This document shows, piece by piece, positions 18,137 through 27,423 of a DNA stretch of 64,000 bases; the first letter of the stretch is position 1, and each line of letters starts with the position of its first letter. Position numbers and translations under genes: made by a program. The stretch spans positions 46,283 through 110,282 of the forward strand of contig NZ_SORW01000052.1 in NCBI RefSeq assembly GCF_004405105.1, written 5' to 3'. This stretch comes from Jeotgalibacillus sp. R-1-5s-1. Its GTDB lineage: Bacteria; Bacillota; Bacilli; Bacillales; Jeotgalibacillaceae. Under the pieces are notes generated by a model. It worked only from the letters and a program-made list of their open reading frames with translations. It made no database searches and was not told the DNA's origin.

Positions 18137-19168
18137 ATGAGCTCATCAGAAAACATTTTAGAAATCCGCGAACTTCAAACTTCATTTTATACGGATGAAG
18201 GTGAAGTAAAAGCGGTTGACGGCGTTAGCTTTGAACTGCCCCGTGGAAAGACACTAGGTGTAGTAGGAGAATCGGGATCCGGTAAGAGTATCACAGCTTT
18301 ATCAATCCTGAACCTGCTATCTAAGCCAGGAAAAATTAAAGGCGGAGAGATCCGCTTTAAAGGACAAAATCTTGTAGAGCTTTCTGAAAAGAATATGCGT
18401 TCAATTCGCGGTAACGACATCTCTATGATCTTCCAGGAGCCAATGACGTCACTGAACCCTACTTATACTGTAGGGAAGCAGATCATGGAATCGATCCAGA
18501 TTCACCAGGGTCTTGGGAAACGTGAAGCGAAACTAAAAGCAATTGAAATGCTGAAGCTTGTAGGGATTCCATCACCGGAAAAGCGTGTGGATCAGTACCC
18601 GTTTGAACTATCTGGTGGTATGCGTCAGCGTGTCATGATCGCGATTGCATTATCATGTAATCCTGATATGCTGATTGCCGATGAACCGACAACAGCCCTT
18701 GACGTAACGATTCAGGCGCAGATCCTTGACCTGATCCGTGAGTTGCAGAACAAGCTTCATATGTCTGTGATCATGATTACGCACGATCTTGGTGTAGTTG
18801 CTGAAACATGTGATTATGTAGCGGTTATGTATGCCGGTCAGGTTGTTGAATATGCAGATGTTCGTACGCTGTTCAGAAAGCCTAGACATCCGTATACAGT
18901 TGGATTGTTAAACTCTCTTCCACGTCACGATATTGATCAGGATAAATTAACACCTATTAAAGGAACAGTACCAAGTCCATTTAATATGCCGACAGGCTGC
19001 CGTTTTGCACCACGTTGCCCGGCTGCAACCGAGCTGTGCAGAACAAAGCTTCCTGAACTTGAAACAGATGAAAACAAAAATCAGATTCGCTGTTGGATTT
19101 ACTCAGATGAGTGGGACGGCGATCCGGAGGTGAATATCTATGGCGAAGAAAGAACTGCTAAAGGTTGA
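18137..19168 (+). CDS. oppD: Peptide ABC transporter ATPase, OppD/DppD family
   Basis: A 343-residue ATP-binding subunit: Walker A GESGSGKS, signature ELSGGMRQR, Walker [13 protein letters not shown] and the H-loop ITHDLG. The C-terminal ~80 residues have the oligopeptide-transporter extension with the cysteine pattern [14 protein letters not shown], which in relatives binds an iron-sulphur cluster. The ATG at 18137 is chosen with GAGGGG 8 bp upstream; an in-frame GTG at 18128 overlaps that site. Its last 29 bp overlap the oppF reading frame. Confidence 0.9.
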   Translation: MSSSENILEIRELQTSFYTDEGEVKAVDGVSFELPRGKTLGVVGESGSGKSITALSILNLLSKPGKIKGGEIRFKGQNLVELSEKNMRSIRGNDISMIFQEPMTSLNPTYTVGKQIMESIQIHQGLGKREAKLKAIEMLKLVGIPSPEKRVDQYPFELSGGMRQRVMIAIALSCNPDMLIADEPTTALDVTIQAQILDLIRELQNKLHMSVIMITHDLGVVAETCDYVAVMYAGQVVEYADVRTLFRKPRHPYTVGLLNSLPRHDIDQDKLTPIKGTVPSPFNMPTGCRFAPRCPAATELCRTKLPELETDENKNQIRCWIYSDEWDGDPEVNIYGEERTAKG

Positions 19169-20192
19169 GGGCTTAAAACAGTATTTCCCGATTAAAGGCG
19201 GATTCTTAGGCAGAACTGTTAATCACGTTAAAGCCGTAGATGATATCAGCTTTACCGTTTATGAAGGAGAAACTGTCAGTATTGTAGGGGAGTCCGGTTG
19301 TGGTAAATCTACAACGGGCCGTGCAATTCTTCGTCTGGATGAGCCGACTGAAGGTGTTGTTTCATTCGAAGGAAAAGACCTGACTACTTTATCTAGAAAA
19401 GAAATGCGCGCAATGCGTAAAGATATGCAAATTATCTTCCAAGATCCGTACGCATCGATTAATCCACGTCAGATTGTATCTGCAGTGATTGAAGAGGCGA
19501 TGGATATTCAAAATACGGTGCCTAAAAAAGACCGTCGTAAGAAGATTGAGGATCTGCTTCAGACAGTAGGATTACAGCCGTTCCAGGCTGACAAGTATCC
19601 TCACGAATTCTCTGGCGGGCAGCGTCAGCGTATCGGGATTGCCCGCGCGCTTTCTGTTGATCCTAAGCTGATCATTTGTGATGAGGCAGTATCAGCGCTT
19701 GACGTATCGATTCAGGCTCAGGTATTAAACCTTCTTGAAGAGCTTCAGGAAGAGTTTGGTCTGACGTATCTGTTTATCTCCCACGATCTTGGGGTTGTAC
19801 GTCATATCTCTGACCGTATTATTGTTATGTATCTCGGTAAGATTGTTGAAATTGGAGATAAGCACTCTCTATTTGACAATCCACAGCATCCATATACAAA
19901 AGCTTTGTTATCAGCGATTCCTGTTCCGGATCCTGATCGCAAAAAAGAGCGTATTGCACTTAAAGGAGATGTTCCTTCTCCAATTAACCCGCCAACAGGC
20001 TGCCGTTTCCATACGCGTTGCCCGTTCGCGACTGATAAATGTAAAACTGATACCCCTGAACTTCGCACAACTGACTTCATGAAAGAAGGTCACCAGGCAG
20101 CGTGTCACTATATTGAAGAAATTCAATCCGGTGAGCGTAAGCCAAAGGACTACTCTGCTGAAGCGATTGTGGAAAGAGGACAGGAAGTATAA
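19140..20192 (+). CDS. oppF: Peptide ABC transporter ATPase, OppF/DppF family
   Basis: A 350-residue second ATPase that forms a heterodimer with OppD. Motifs: Walker [10 protein letters not shown], signature [10 protein letters not shown], Walker [14 protein letters not shown]-loop SHDLG, and the C-terminal cysteine set [14 protein letters not shown]. It starts inside the last 29 bp of oppD, with GGAGGTG 9 bp before the ATG, so stoichiometric coupled translation is likely. Together with oppA, B, C and D it forms a complete peptide importer. A terminator follows directly. Confidence 0.9.
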   Translation: MAKKELLKVEGLKQYFPIKGGFLGRTVNHVKAVDDISFTVYEGETVSIVGESGCGKSTTGRAILRLDEPTEGVVSFEGKDLTTLSRKEMRAMRKDMQIIFQDPYASINPRQIVSAVIEEAMDIQNTVPKKDRRKKIEDLLQTVGLQPFQADKYPHEFSGGQRQRIGIARALSVDPKLIICDEAVSALDVSIQAQVLNLLEELQEEFGLTYLFISHDLGVVRHISDRIIVMYLGKIVEIGDKHSLFDNPQHPYTKALLSAIPVPDPDRKKERIALKGDVPSPINPPTGCRFHTRCPFATDKCKTDTPELRTTDFMKEGHQAACHYIEEIQSGERKPKDYSAEAIVERGQEV

Positions 20193-20193
20193 T

Positions 20194-20228
20194 AAAAAAT
20201 CCGGCCTGCTAGAGGGCCGGATTTTTTA
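20194..20228 (+). terminator. opp operon terminator
   Basis: AAAAAATCCGGCC / GGCCGGATTTTTT hairpin immediately after oppF. Confidence 0.9.
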
Positions 20229-20234
20229 TGTTTT

Positions 20235-20345
20235 ATGAAAAAAATTCGGGACCTTTTAATCGTAGGAATCTTAATCTTTTTAAGTATATATTATTTACAT
20301 AACGATAACTTCATAGACAATAATGAAGATGGATATTGCTGTTAA
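20235..20345 (+). CDS. Possible 36-residue membrane peptide
   Basis: An open frame starts MKKIRDLLIVGILIFLSIYY and continues to an acidic tail ending in two cysteines. It would be a single-span membrane peptide with a positive N-terminus inside. No clear ribosome binding site precedes it and it begins within 10 bp of the opp terminator, so it would need read-through or its own promoter. It may be a chance frame. Apart from it, the 20229-20535 gap is AT-rich with no other feature seen. Confidence 0.25.
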   Translation: MKKIRDLLIVGILIFLSIYYLHNDNFIDNNEDGYCC

Positions 20346-20535
20346 TTCAGCCTGCTGGTAAAGAATAATATCCATGGAAATGAGTAGGTAATGTAAAAGT
20401 TTTTTGTCCTTCCGGTATAAACATTTTGATTAAAGTGTGATAAATTATAAGTGTTAATAACATTTATATTGAGTATTTGTCCTTCTTGTATGGACATTTG
20501 TTTTTTTATCATAGGAATCAACGGAGGGAAATGCG

Positions 20536-21486
20536 ATGAAACGAATACTGGTAACAGGTGCGCTTGGTCAGATCGGATCAGAGTTAATTACGAAGCTGCG
20601 GAAGGAATACGGTGCAGATAATGTGATTGCCACGGATATCCGAACTGCTGATTCAGAGGTTGTTCATGGAGGTCCTTTTGAAATTCTGGATGTAACGGAT
20701 GCCGCTCAGATGAACGAGCTTGTGTCAAAGTATAAGGTTGATACAATGATGCATATGGCGGCACTGCTTTCAGCAAGAGCGGAGGAAAATCCACAGCTTG
20801 CCTGGCATTTAAATATGGGCGGTCTGGTGAACGGTCTGGAAGCTGCACGTGAACACCATCTGCAATTCTTCACGCCAAGTTCGATCGGTGCATTTGGTCC
20901 GGATACGCCAAAGCATGGAACACCTCAGGATACGATTCAGCGTCCAACGACGATGTATGGGGTGAACAAAGTTTCTGGTGAGCTGCTTTGTGATTACTAT
21001 TTCACACGTTTTGGTGTGGATACACGAGGCGTGAGGTTCCCAGGTCTGATTTCTTACGTAACGCCTCCAGGTGGGGGTACGACAGATTATGCAGTCGAAA
21101 TCTATTATGAGGCATTGAAAACAGGAAAATACACTTCTTATATTGATAAAGGAACGTATATGGATATGATGTATATGCCGGATGCGCTGCAGGCGATTGT
21201 TGACCTGATGGAAGCGGATCCTGCAAAGCTTAAGCACCGCAATGCGTTTAACGTAACGGCAATGAGCATTGAGCCGGAAATGGTAGCGGCTGAAATTAAA
21301 AAGCATATCCCTTCATTTGAAATCTCCTACCAGCCGGATCCTGTCCGTCAGGCTATTGCTGACAGCTGGCCTGATGCCATTGATGCTTCGGCATCAAAAG
21401 CAGAGTGGGGATTTAAGGCTGAATACGATCTTGCTACGATGACAGCTGATATGCTGCAGAAACTAAAGACGGGTATCCCGCAATAA
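20536..21486 (+). CDS. SDR-type L-threonine 3-dehydrogenase (NAD-dependent epimerase fold)
   Basis: A 316-residue extended short-chain dehydrogenase. The NAD-binding motif is GALGQIG at residues 8-14, followed by the acidic residue of ATDIR, the [13 protein letters not shown] stretch, and the catalytic Y-x3-K in [10 protein letters not shown]. It matches the threonine dehydrogenase subgroup that oxidises L-threonine to 2-amino-3-ketobutyrate, the substrate of Kbl. GGAGGG lies about 7 bp before the ATG. Its presence on the same strand beyond the opp operon from kbl supports the assignment; a nucleotide-sugar epimerase is the less likely alternative. Confidence 0.8.
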   Translation: MKRILVTGALGQIGSELITKLRKEYGADNVIATDIRTADSEVVHGGPFEILDVTDAAQMNELVSKYKVDTMMHMAALLSARAEENPQLAWHLNMGGLVNGLEAAREHHLQFFTPSSIGAFGPDTPKHGTPQDTIQRPTTMYGVNKVSGELLCDYYFTRFGVDTRGVRFPGLISYVTPPGGGTTDYAVEIYYEALKTGKYTSYIDKGTYMDMMYMPDALQAIVDLMEADPAKLKHRNAFNVTAMSIEPEMVAAEIKKHIPSFEISYQPDPVRQAIADSWPDAIDASASKAEWGFKAEYDLATMTADMLQKLKTGIPQ

Positions 21487-21497
21487 CTGAAAATGTT

Positions 21498-21532
21498 AAA
21501 AGGCTGAGACTAAAAAGTTCTCAGCCTTTTTC
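21498..21532 (+). terminator. Threonine dehydrogenase terminator
   Basis: AAAAGGCTGAGA / TCTCAGCCTTTT hairpin followed by T residues. Confidence 0.85.
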
Positions 21533-21663
21533 ACTGATAAAAAGTAACCTTATACTAGGCTTGAAAAGAGCATTGGACATATGTCATTCTTTCGACCTTT
21601 TGTTACAATCTTCGACATGGTATGATAGAAGCATATGTTAATTCTTTTTAAGGATGGCAGGTG

Positions 21664-22968
21664 ATGAAATTGCTTCAATCCTATACGTTTTCGCAAATAA
21701 AGGGACTGCTGGCGGCAATGGCCGGTCTTTTCCTCGTACAAATTGTTTTAATTTTGTCAGGTATTTACGGATGGCTTCCTTCTGAAGCGTATATTGTTAT
21801 TGAAGGAGTCGTGGCAATCGTAACCCTATTTATCGGGTATTTGATTTATACGCGTTCCAATTCGCTCAGAAGCCTGTTTAAGGAAATGGAAGAAGAAGAA
21901 TTTAAGATGGTGGCGCTGATTCAGTCTATGCCTGATTTTGTCTGCTTCAAAGACGGTCAGGGCAGATGGATCCGCACGAATGATTTCGGACTCGAGCTTT
22001 ACGGCCTGAAAGGTCAGCCTTACATTGGCAAGACAGATCATGAGCTTGGTAAGATTAATCCGTTTTTTCAGGAAGCGTTTGATTACTGTATGGAAACGGA
22101 TGAAGAAACCTGGCAAAAGGGTGAAACAGTCCGTACTGAAGAATCTTTCTTTATTGAGACTGGTGAATATAAGTCATTTGATGTGATAAAGGTTCCTATT
22201 TTTTATGAGGACGGTACACGAAAAGCACTGATTACGCTTGGAAGAGACATTTCACAGCAAAAAAGTGCCGAAGAGCAGCTTTTGAGAAGAGAAAAATTAG
22301 CCGTGGCCGGTGAACTGGCATCAGGCATCGCCCATGAAATTAAGAACCCTCTGACAAGCTTAAAAGGATTTGTACAGTTAATGAAGGAACAACCCTCACT
22401 GCCTAAAGAAAACATTGATATCATGTCATCCGAAATTGACCGTATTTATGCAATTGTTGATGAATTGCTTGTTCTGTCGAAGCCCGAGCTGAGAAAAAAA
22501 GAGTTCTTTTCATTGTGCGATTGTGTGGGTTACGTGATTAACTTTATGAAACATCAAGCTGCTCAAAAAGACATCCGTATTCTGGTGGAAAAAGTGGATG
22601 ACTCAGAAAAATTCGTGCATGGAGATCGTAATCAGGTCATTCAGGTCTTTATTAATCTGATTAAAAACAGCATTGAAGCAATGGATCATGGCGGGGAAAT
22701 CAAAATACGTCCCCGTGTAAATGAAAAAGAAGTTTATCTAGAAATCGAAGATACCGGACAAGGCATCTCGCAGGAAATTATCGATAAAGTCAGCGAACCT
22801 TTTTATACTACAAAAGAAAAAGGAATGGGGCTTGGATTAACGATCTGCCATAAAATTATTCAGGCCCATGATGGCACGCTTTCGTTTAGAAGCAAACCTG
22901 GAAAAGGAACGACTGCTACAATTATCCTGCCTGTCACAATCCGCAAAAAAGCACTTCCCGTCTCGTGA
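21664..22968 (+). CDS. PAS-domain sensor histidine kinase, sporulation-kinase type
   Basis: A 434-residue membrane kinase. Two N-terminal helices (about 15-35 and 42-62) leave almost no external domain. A PAS domain follows (about 78-205, MPDFVCFKDGQGRWIRTN), then the dimerisation domain with the phosphorylated histidine H224 in SGIAHEIKNPLTSLKGF, and an ATPase domain with NLIKNSIEA, DTGQGIS and GMGLGL. No response regulator is adjacent. This layout resembles Bacillus Kin proteins that feed the Spo0F phosphorelay; that role is inferred. The ATG at 21664 is preferred over the GTG directly before it. Confidence 0.85.
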   Translation: MKLLQSYTFSQIKGLLAAMAGLFLVQIVLILSGIYGWLPSEAYIVIEGVVAIVTLFIGYLIYTRSNSLRSLFKEMEEEEFKMVALIQSMPDFVCFKDGQGRWIRTNDFGLELYGLKGQPYIGKTDHELGKINPFFQEAFDYCMETDEETWQKGETVRTEESFFIETGEYKSFDVIKVPIFYEDGTRKALITLGRDISQQKSAEEQLLRREKLAVAGELASGIAHEIKNPLTSLKGFVQLMKEQPSLPKENIDIMSSEIDRIYAIVDELLVLSKPELRKKEFFSLCDCVGYVINFMKHQAAQKDIRILVEKVDDSEKFVHGDRNQVIQVFINLIKNSIEAMDHGGEIKIRPRVNEKEVYLEIEDTGQGISQEIIDKVSEPFYTTKEKGMGLGLTICHKIIQAHDGTLSFRSKPGKGTTATIILPVTIRKKALPVS

Positions 22969-22986
22969 TGGGAAGTGCTTTTTTTC
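22945..22986 (+). terminator. Terminator overlapping the kinase 3' end
   Basis: AAAAGCACTTCCCGTC / GATGGGAAGTGCTTTTTT. The left arm encodes the last residues of the kinase and the stop codon lies in the loop/right arm junction. Confidence 0.85.
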
Positions 22987-23020
22987 AATGGAACCGTGCC
23001 GGAACACCACTCGCTTTCCG

Positions 23021-23140
23021 TTGTCTAGCTCCGGTGACTAGCCCCTCGAGGTCATAAGTCAAAGCTGAACGAGGGCGAAGGTCAGCCCTCTTTTCATCTT
23101 CGCCTTATGCTTGTCGGGGCTGGAAGAGTCACCTCCGCTT
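23021..23140 (+). repeat. GC-rich element bounded by AGCTCCGG / CCTCCGCTTTTC
   Basis: The ends pair as GGTGACT-AGCCCC with GGGGCT-(5 nt)-AGTCACC. The core (TCGAGGTCATAAGTCAAAGC, GAGGGCGAAG) is nearly identical to 54574-54695, where the stem has changed to GGCGACT / AGTCGCC, conserving pairing. Confidence 0.8.
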
Positions 23141-23236
23141 TTCTAAGGCCGCGCGGTGAGCCAGCTAGTGCTCCGCACTACGCTGTCTCACCTGTCGCTT
23201 CTCTACCGCAGGAGTCTCGCGGAGTTCCGGCACTCA
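23141..23236 (-). repeat. GC-rich interspersed hairpin element, reverse copy
   Basis: GGCCGCGCGGTGAGC, an internal TAGTGC-TCC-GCACTA hairpin, CTCACCTGTCGC and CGCAGGAGTCTCG are the element's blocks in reverse. It directly abuts the different element at 23021, making a composite that fills the gap between the kinase and the YjiH gene. Confidence 0.75.
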
Positions 23237-23294
23237 ATCAGTTAACATGACAGATTGAAAGTGCCTAATGGATTCTCATTTATAAATCAAAAAA

Positions 23295-24656
23295 TCAGAA
23301 CAACAAATGCGCCACGCCTGCGATGATTGGCAGTGTGATGATTGTACGAAGCAGAAAGATCAGTACAAGATCAAGGAAGTTAACTGGCACCTTTGATCCT
23401 AAAAGTACGCCACCAACCTCAGACATGTAAATTAACTGTGTAACAGAGACTGCTGCAATCACAAATCTTGTTAATTCTGAATTGATGCTTTCTCCGATGA
23501 TGGCTGGCAGGAACATATCAGCGAATCCTACGACCATTGTCTGTGCTGCATCTGCAGCTTCAGGAATTTGGAGAAGCTCAAGAATTGGAACAAATGGTGT
23601 CCCTAAGATCACAAAGAAGTTTGTGTTTTCAGCCAGGATCAGTGCGATGGTACCGAATGCCATAACAACCGGTGCAACACCAATCCACATATCAAGCACG
23701 TTTTTAAATCCGCTCTTAAAGAATCCGCCTACGCTGTTATTCTTTTTAGCAGCAGCAAGTGCCATTTCAGTACCGTGCTGAATACGTGTTTTACCTTCAG
23801 GGATGTCTTCAAGCTCGTCATCCTCTTCAACTTCTGTTACATAGGTTTTTTTCTTTAGAGAAAGCGGTGGAATGCGCGGCATAATAATGGCTGCCACAAA
23901 CCCGGCAAGAGCAACAGTTGCATAAAACGGAACAAAATACTGCGCAAGTCCGATCGTTTCAATCACGACAATACTGAATGTAATAGACACAACAGAGAAA
24001 GTCGTTCCAATAACGGCAGCTTCACGTTTTGAATAATAGCCTTCTTCATACTGCTTGTTCGTCAGCATAACGCCGATCGTTCCATCGCCAAGCCATGAAG
24101 CAAGTGCATCAATGGAAGAACGTCCAGGCAGACGGAATAATGGGCGCATGATTTTTGCCATGAGCGCTCCGAACCATTCAAGAAGTCCAAAGTTTAAAAG
24201 TAACGGTAAAAATAAACCTGCAAAGAAAAAGATCGTAAATAAAAGCGTGATCAAGCCTTCTTCACCAAGCAGAAGACCACCTGTATATTCCGACCAGATT
24301 AATTCTGTTGAACTGCCGCCTAACTGATAAAAAGTAATAATGGCAAATACAGCGGCGATGACCCTTACAATAACCCAGAACCAGCCGACAGCAAACAAAT
24401 TAGTCAGGAATTCGCTGTTAGTGATAAACGAAGGTTTTATAAGACGTGCGGCTAGTGATAAAAGTGCAGCCACCACAATCAGGATCGTCATAATACCAGG
24501 AATGGAAGGGCCGATTAAGCCTTGCAGCCAGTTTGACAAAATGGCGATTGGAATCGTTACGGCCTCACCAGAAGGAAGAGGTGTCATAAATAAGAAAATC
24601 CCGATTAACGAAGGGATAATAAAGCGTAAGTAATCTGCAGCAGTTGGGTTTTTCAT
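23295..24656 (-). CDS. YjiH-family membrane protein with nucleoside-recognition (Gate) domains
   Basis: A 453-residue polytopic membrane protein with about ten to eleven helices. It resembles the YjiH family, which carries nucleoside-recognition 'Gate' segments (for example LPGRSSIDALASWLGDGTIGVML and GFADMFLPAIIGESI). A charged loop (about 270-310) is cytoplasmic. Relatives SpmA, SpmB and FeoB share the Gate fold, but the substrate of YjiH proteins is not established. AAAGGAG lies 7 bp before the ATG. It is monocistronic between a repeat composite and sda. Confidence 0.75.
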   Translation of the reverse strand: MKNPTAADYLRFIIPSLIGIFLFMTPLPSGEAVTIPIAILSNWLQGLIGPSIPGIMTILIVVAALLSLAARLIKPSFITNSEFLTNLFAVGWFWVIVRVIAAVFAIITFYQLGGSSTELIWSEYTGGLLLGEEGLITLLFTIFFFAGLFLPLLLNFGLLEWFGALMAKIMRPLFRLPGRSSIDALASWLGDGTIGVMLTNKQYEEGYYSKREAAVIGTTFSVVSITFSIVVIETIGLAQYFVPFYATVALAGFVAAIIMPRIPPLSLKKKTYVTEVEEDDELEDIPEGKTRIQHGTEMALAAAKKNNSVGGFFKSGFKNVLDMWIGVAPVVMAFGTIALILAENTNFFVILGTPFVPILELLQIPEAADAAQTMVVGFADMFLPAIIGESINSELTRFVIAAVSVTQLIYMSEVGGVLLGSKVPVNFLDLVLIFLLRTIITLPIIAGVAHLLF

Positions 24657-24928
24657 TCGGTTTCTCCTTTTTCTAAACTGTCATTTTTATTATGTATTAA
24701 GTGAATAAAAATGAGACGGATTTAATTTTAATGCACACCACCTTTCAAATCAATCATTTTCATAAAAAGTTAATGAGATAGCGCTTTCATTACGTCTGAT
24801 TTAATTTAACCATTGTTATCTACCCTTTTCAATTAAGAAAAAACATTTAAATTTCTCATTTGATGATTAAAAAGGGTAAAATAGGGAATACTCACAACAT
24901 GCAATCTTATTTAAAGAGGTGGAACAGG
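24657..24928. other. AT-rich control region between the YjiH gene and sda
   Basis: The region must hold the divergent promoters of both genes. A TAAAAT near 24878 could be the sda -10. One 9-mer, TTATCTACC near 24815, partly resembles a DnaA box (TTATCCACA); in B. subtilis sda is controlled by DnaA, but a single 7/9 match is weak. Confidence 0.3.
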
Positions 24929-25072
24929 GTGAATTCATTGAATCAGCTGACTGATACAAAGTTAATTGAGGCTTTCAAAGCAGCTAAAGAGAGAAATCTT
25001 TCGTCAGATTTCATTCTTCTTTTGGAAAACGAGATGATTGAACGGAATATCCGTTACCATATTGAAGTTTAA
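24929..25072 (+). CDS. sda: Sda, sporulation histidine kinase inhibitor
   Basis: A 47-residue protein matching Sda over nearly its whole length: LTDTKLIEAFKAAKERNLSSDFILLLENEMIERNI forms the helical hairpin that binds the dimerisation domain of KinA/KinB and blocks autophosphorylation. Family members are about 46 residues, which fits a GTG start at 24929 with AAAGAGGTGG 6 bp upstream; longer in-frame starts would add residues absent from the family. It acts as a DNA damage and replication checkpoint on sporulation. The orphan kinase about 2 kb upstream is a possible target, by inference only. Confidence 0.88.
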   Translation: MNSLNQLTDTKLIEAFKAAKERNLSSDFILLLENEMIERNIRYHIEV

Positions 25073-25226
25073 CAGCAGCCGGTCTGCTGTTTTTATTTTG
25101 TCTTTGAGTTGATAATTCTTTTAATATGAACGCATTTTTAAATATTTGTAAATGCTAAGCATTGAAAAGGTTTACAATTTTGATGCCGTGTTACACTATA
25201 ACAATCAATAGAAAAGGGTGAATACC

Positions 25227-26093
25227 ATGATAAAAATGATTGCATCAGATATGGATGGCACTCTTCTCAATGGACAACATGCTGTTGGAGAAGAAACAGC
25301 CACTGCGATTAAGGAAGCACAAAAATCCGGCGCGAAGGTGATCATTGCGACCGGCCGTTCTTATAAAGAAGCATCTGAACCATTAAAGGATGCTGGTTTA
25401 TCACTGCCACTGATTGTCGTAAACGGAGCTGAAATCCGCGATGAAAACGGAAAACAGGTCTATGTAAAGGGTATTGATTCAGAAATGGCCAAGAAATCAG
25501 CTGCTGAGCTTGAAAGACTTGGTATTTATTTCGAGTTATATACAGACCAGGGAACCTATACGAATCATAAAGAGCAGGGAATTGAACTGTTAATTGACAT
25601 CTTCCTTACCTCTAACCCGGATACGCCACTTCCTCATGTAAGAGAGGAAGCAAGTAACCGTTATGAAGAAGGAAACATTCACATTGTTGAAAGCTACGAT
25701 GATATTTTCAACTCTTCACAGATCATTTATAAGTTCCTTGCGTTCTCATCAGACCCTGACAAGCTGCAGGAAGCACGTACTGTTTTATCCGAGATGAATG
25801 GACTTGCCGTCAGTTCATCCGGTAAAGAAAACCTTGAAATTACAAGCATTGACGCACAAAAAGGACTCGCGCTCGAATGGTATGCAGCTCAGCAGGGAAT
25901 CAACCTGGCTGATGTCATGGTGCTTGGAGATAATTACAACGACGTTTCCATGATGAAAAAAGCAGGCTGGTCAGTAGCGATGGGCAATGCACCTCAGGAC
26001 ATTAAAGACATCTGCCGATTTACAACAGTCACAAACCGTGAAGAAGGCGTAGCCAAAGCCATTCAGGAACACGTAATTGGACAAACCGTATAA
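25227..26093 (+). CDS. Cof-type HAD family sugar phosphatase
   Basis: A 288-residue cytoplasmic phosphatase of the HAD superfamily, Cof/IIB type. The nucleophile and acid are D8 and D10 in ASDMDGTLL, motif II is IATGRS, a C2-type cap occupies about residues 85-195, and the Mg-binding motif is GDNYNDVSMM. Members dephosphorylate sugar phosphates, flavin precursors and similar small molecules; the substrate is not readable. The ATG at 25227 is chosen with AAAGGGTG 6 bp upstream. A terminator follows, so it stands alone. Confidence 0.85.
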   Translation: MIKMIASDMDGTLLNGQHAVGEETATAIKEAQKSGAKVIIATGRSYKEASEPLKDAGLSLPLIVVNGAEIRDENGKQVYVKGIDSEMAKKSAAELERLGIYFELYTDQGTYTNHKEQGIELLIDIFLTSNPDTPLPHVREEASNRYEEGNIHIVESYDDIFNSSQIIYKFLAFSSDPDKLQEARTVLSEMNGLAVSSSGKENLEITSIDAQKGLALEWYAAQQGINLADVMVLGDNYNDVSMMKKAGWSVAMGNAPQDIKDICRFTTVTNREEGVAKAIQEHVIGQTV

Positions 26094-26103
26094 TAAAAAC
26101 CTG

Positions 26104-26143
26104 CAAAACCGTTTTCTTCTATATGAGGGAAGCGGTTTCTTTA
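26104..26143 (+). terminator. HAD phosphatase terminator
   Basis: AAACCGTTTTCTTC / GAGGGAAGCGGTTT hairpin followed by a T-rich stretch. Confidence 0.7.
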
Positions 26144-26242
26144 ATTAAAAATCGTTCTTAGAACAGGTCAGCTGTCATCATTTAACGAACGACCTTACTG
26201 TAATGAGGTTTTATTAGTAGTATGAATTGTAAACATGCAATA

Positions 26243-26353
26243 GGGCTGGAACTATCCGGAGACTCCTGTGGCGGAAAGGGACAGGTGAAACCATTGTGCG
26301 AAGCACAAGGGGTTCACCGCCCGGCCACGGAAAGCGCAGGATAGCTCCAGCCC
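26243..26353 (+). repeat. GC-rich interspersed hairpin element, intact copy
   Basis: The 15-bp ends GGGCTGGAACTATCC and GGATAGCTCCAGCCC are inverted repeats with one mismatch. The internal hairpin is TTGTGC-GAA-GCACAA. The interior is nearly identical to 12418-12530 but the end stems differ completely in sequence and still pair. Confidence 0.85.
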
Positions 26354-26437
26354 GGCTCTTTCTACGTTTCATGTGAACTTTTTCTCAATCATGTGATACA
26401 CTCTAATCATCAAAATGCAGTGCAGGAGGAATATAAA

Positions 26438-27376
26438 ATGAAAAATGGCGTCATTTCCTTAGGAGAAGCTTTAATTGACTTTATTCCATTAGATGAAACA
26501 AACGCAAGCTATCATAAAAGTCCTGGCGGTGCTCCGGCGAATGTTGCAGTTGGCGTGGCACGTCTTGGCATCCCATCATATTTTGCAGGAAAGGTAGGGG
26601 ATGATGTACTCGGCCGTTTCCTTGAAAAAACATTAAAAGACTATGGTGTACATACAGAAGGCATGTTGTTTGATCAGCAAAACCGCACGGGTGTCGTTTT
26701 TGTAACACTCGGTGAGGGTGGCGAACGCAGCTTTGACTTCTATATTGATCCGAGCGCTGATCGTTTTCTTAAGGCAGAAGAGCTTCAGGAAAACTTGTTC
26801 AGTCTGGCAAAAGTATTTCACTTCGGTTCTATTTCAATGATCAGCGAACCTTCAAAAAGCGCAACAATCCGCGCGGTTGAGATGGCAAGAGAAAACGGCA
26901 TGATCGTTTCCTATGACCCGAATCTGCGCTTGTCTTTATGGAGTAGTGAAGAGGAGGCACGTCAAAAGATTGTCAGTATGCTCGATAAAGCGGATGTTGT
27001 GAAAATTTCCGAAGAGGAGCTTGAATTTTTAACGGGTACCGCTGACATTCAAAAAGGTGCCGAAGCCATGCTGCAGTTTAACATTCCACTACTGTTAATT
27101 ACGATGGGCAGTGAGGGAAGTTGGGTATTTACGAAAGACGGCTCTCTCCACGTTCCTGCAAGAAAAGTGCAGGCTGTTGATACAACCGGTGCTGGAGATG
27201 CATTTGTTTCAGGTATTCTTTACTCATTGCATGAATATAAAGGGGATATCGAAAGCCTGACACTTGAAGAGGCGAAAAGCATGGTTGAGCTTGCAAGCAA
27301 ATCAGGTGCACTTGCTGCATCTGTAAAAGGTGCCATGACCGCACTTCCGACAATTGAAGAAGTAAAAAATGCTTAG
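26438..27376 (+). CDS. PfkB-family sugar kinase, probable fructokinase
   Basis: A 312-residue ribokinase-fold kinase. The first PfkB signature is GGAPANVAVGVARLG (about residues 29-43) and the second is DTTGAGDAFVSGIL with the catalytic base D254. Overall it resembles fructokinases that phosphorylate fructose at C6. AGGAGGA lies about 8 bp before the ATG at 26438. It stands alone, not next to sucrose or mannitol genes, so the sugar is inferred. The gene ends at a terminator shared with the convergent bshB2. Confidence 0.82.
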   Translation: MKNGVISLGEALIDFIPLDETNASYHKSPGGAPANVAVGVARLGIPSYFAGKVGDDVLGRFLEKTLKDYGVHTEGMLFDQQNRTGVVFVTLGEGGERSFDFYIDPSADRFLKAEELQENLFSLAKVFHFGSISMISEPSKSATIRAVEMARENGMIVSYDPNLRLSLWSSEEEARQKIVSMLDKADVVKISEEELEFLTGTADIQKGAEAMLQFNIPLLLITMGSEGSWVFTKDGSLHVPARKVQAVDTTGAGDAFVSGILYSLHEYKGDIESLTLEEAKSMVELASKSGALAASVKGAMTALPTIEEVKNA

Positions 27377-27385
27377 AAACTTCAT

Positions 27386-27423
27386 TAAAAAAATCCCGTG
27401 TCAGCCGACACGGGATTTTTTTA
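27386..27423. terminator. Bidirectional terminator, fructokinase/bshB2
   Basis: AAAAAAATCCCGTGTC / GACACGGGATTTTTTT. It serves both convergent genes and overlaps the bshB2 stop codon. Confidence 0.9.

Noticed and set aside
22985-23236. Insertion sequence remnant
   Set aside because: No transposase fragment and no target-site duplication is evident; the segment is two abutting noncoding GC-rich elements.
24800-24830. DnaA-box cluster upstream of sda
   Set aside because: Only one partial match (TTATCTACC) was seen, not a cluster.
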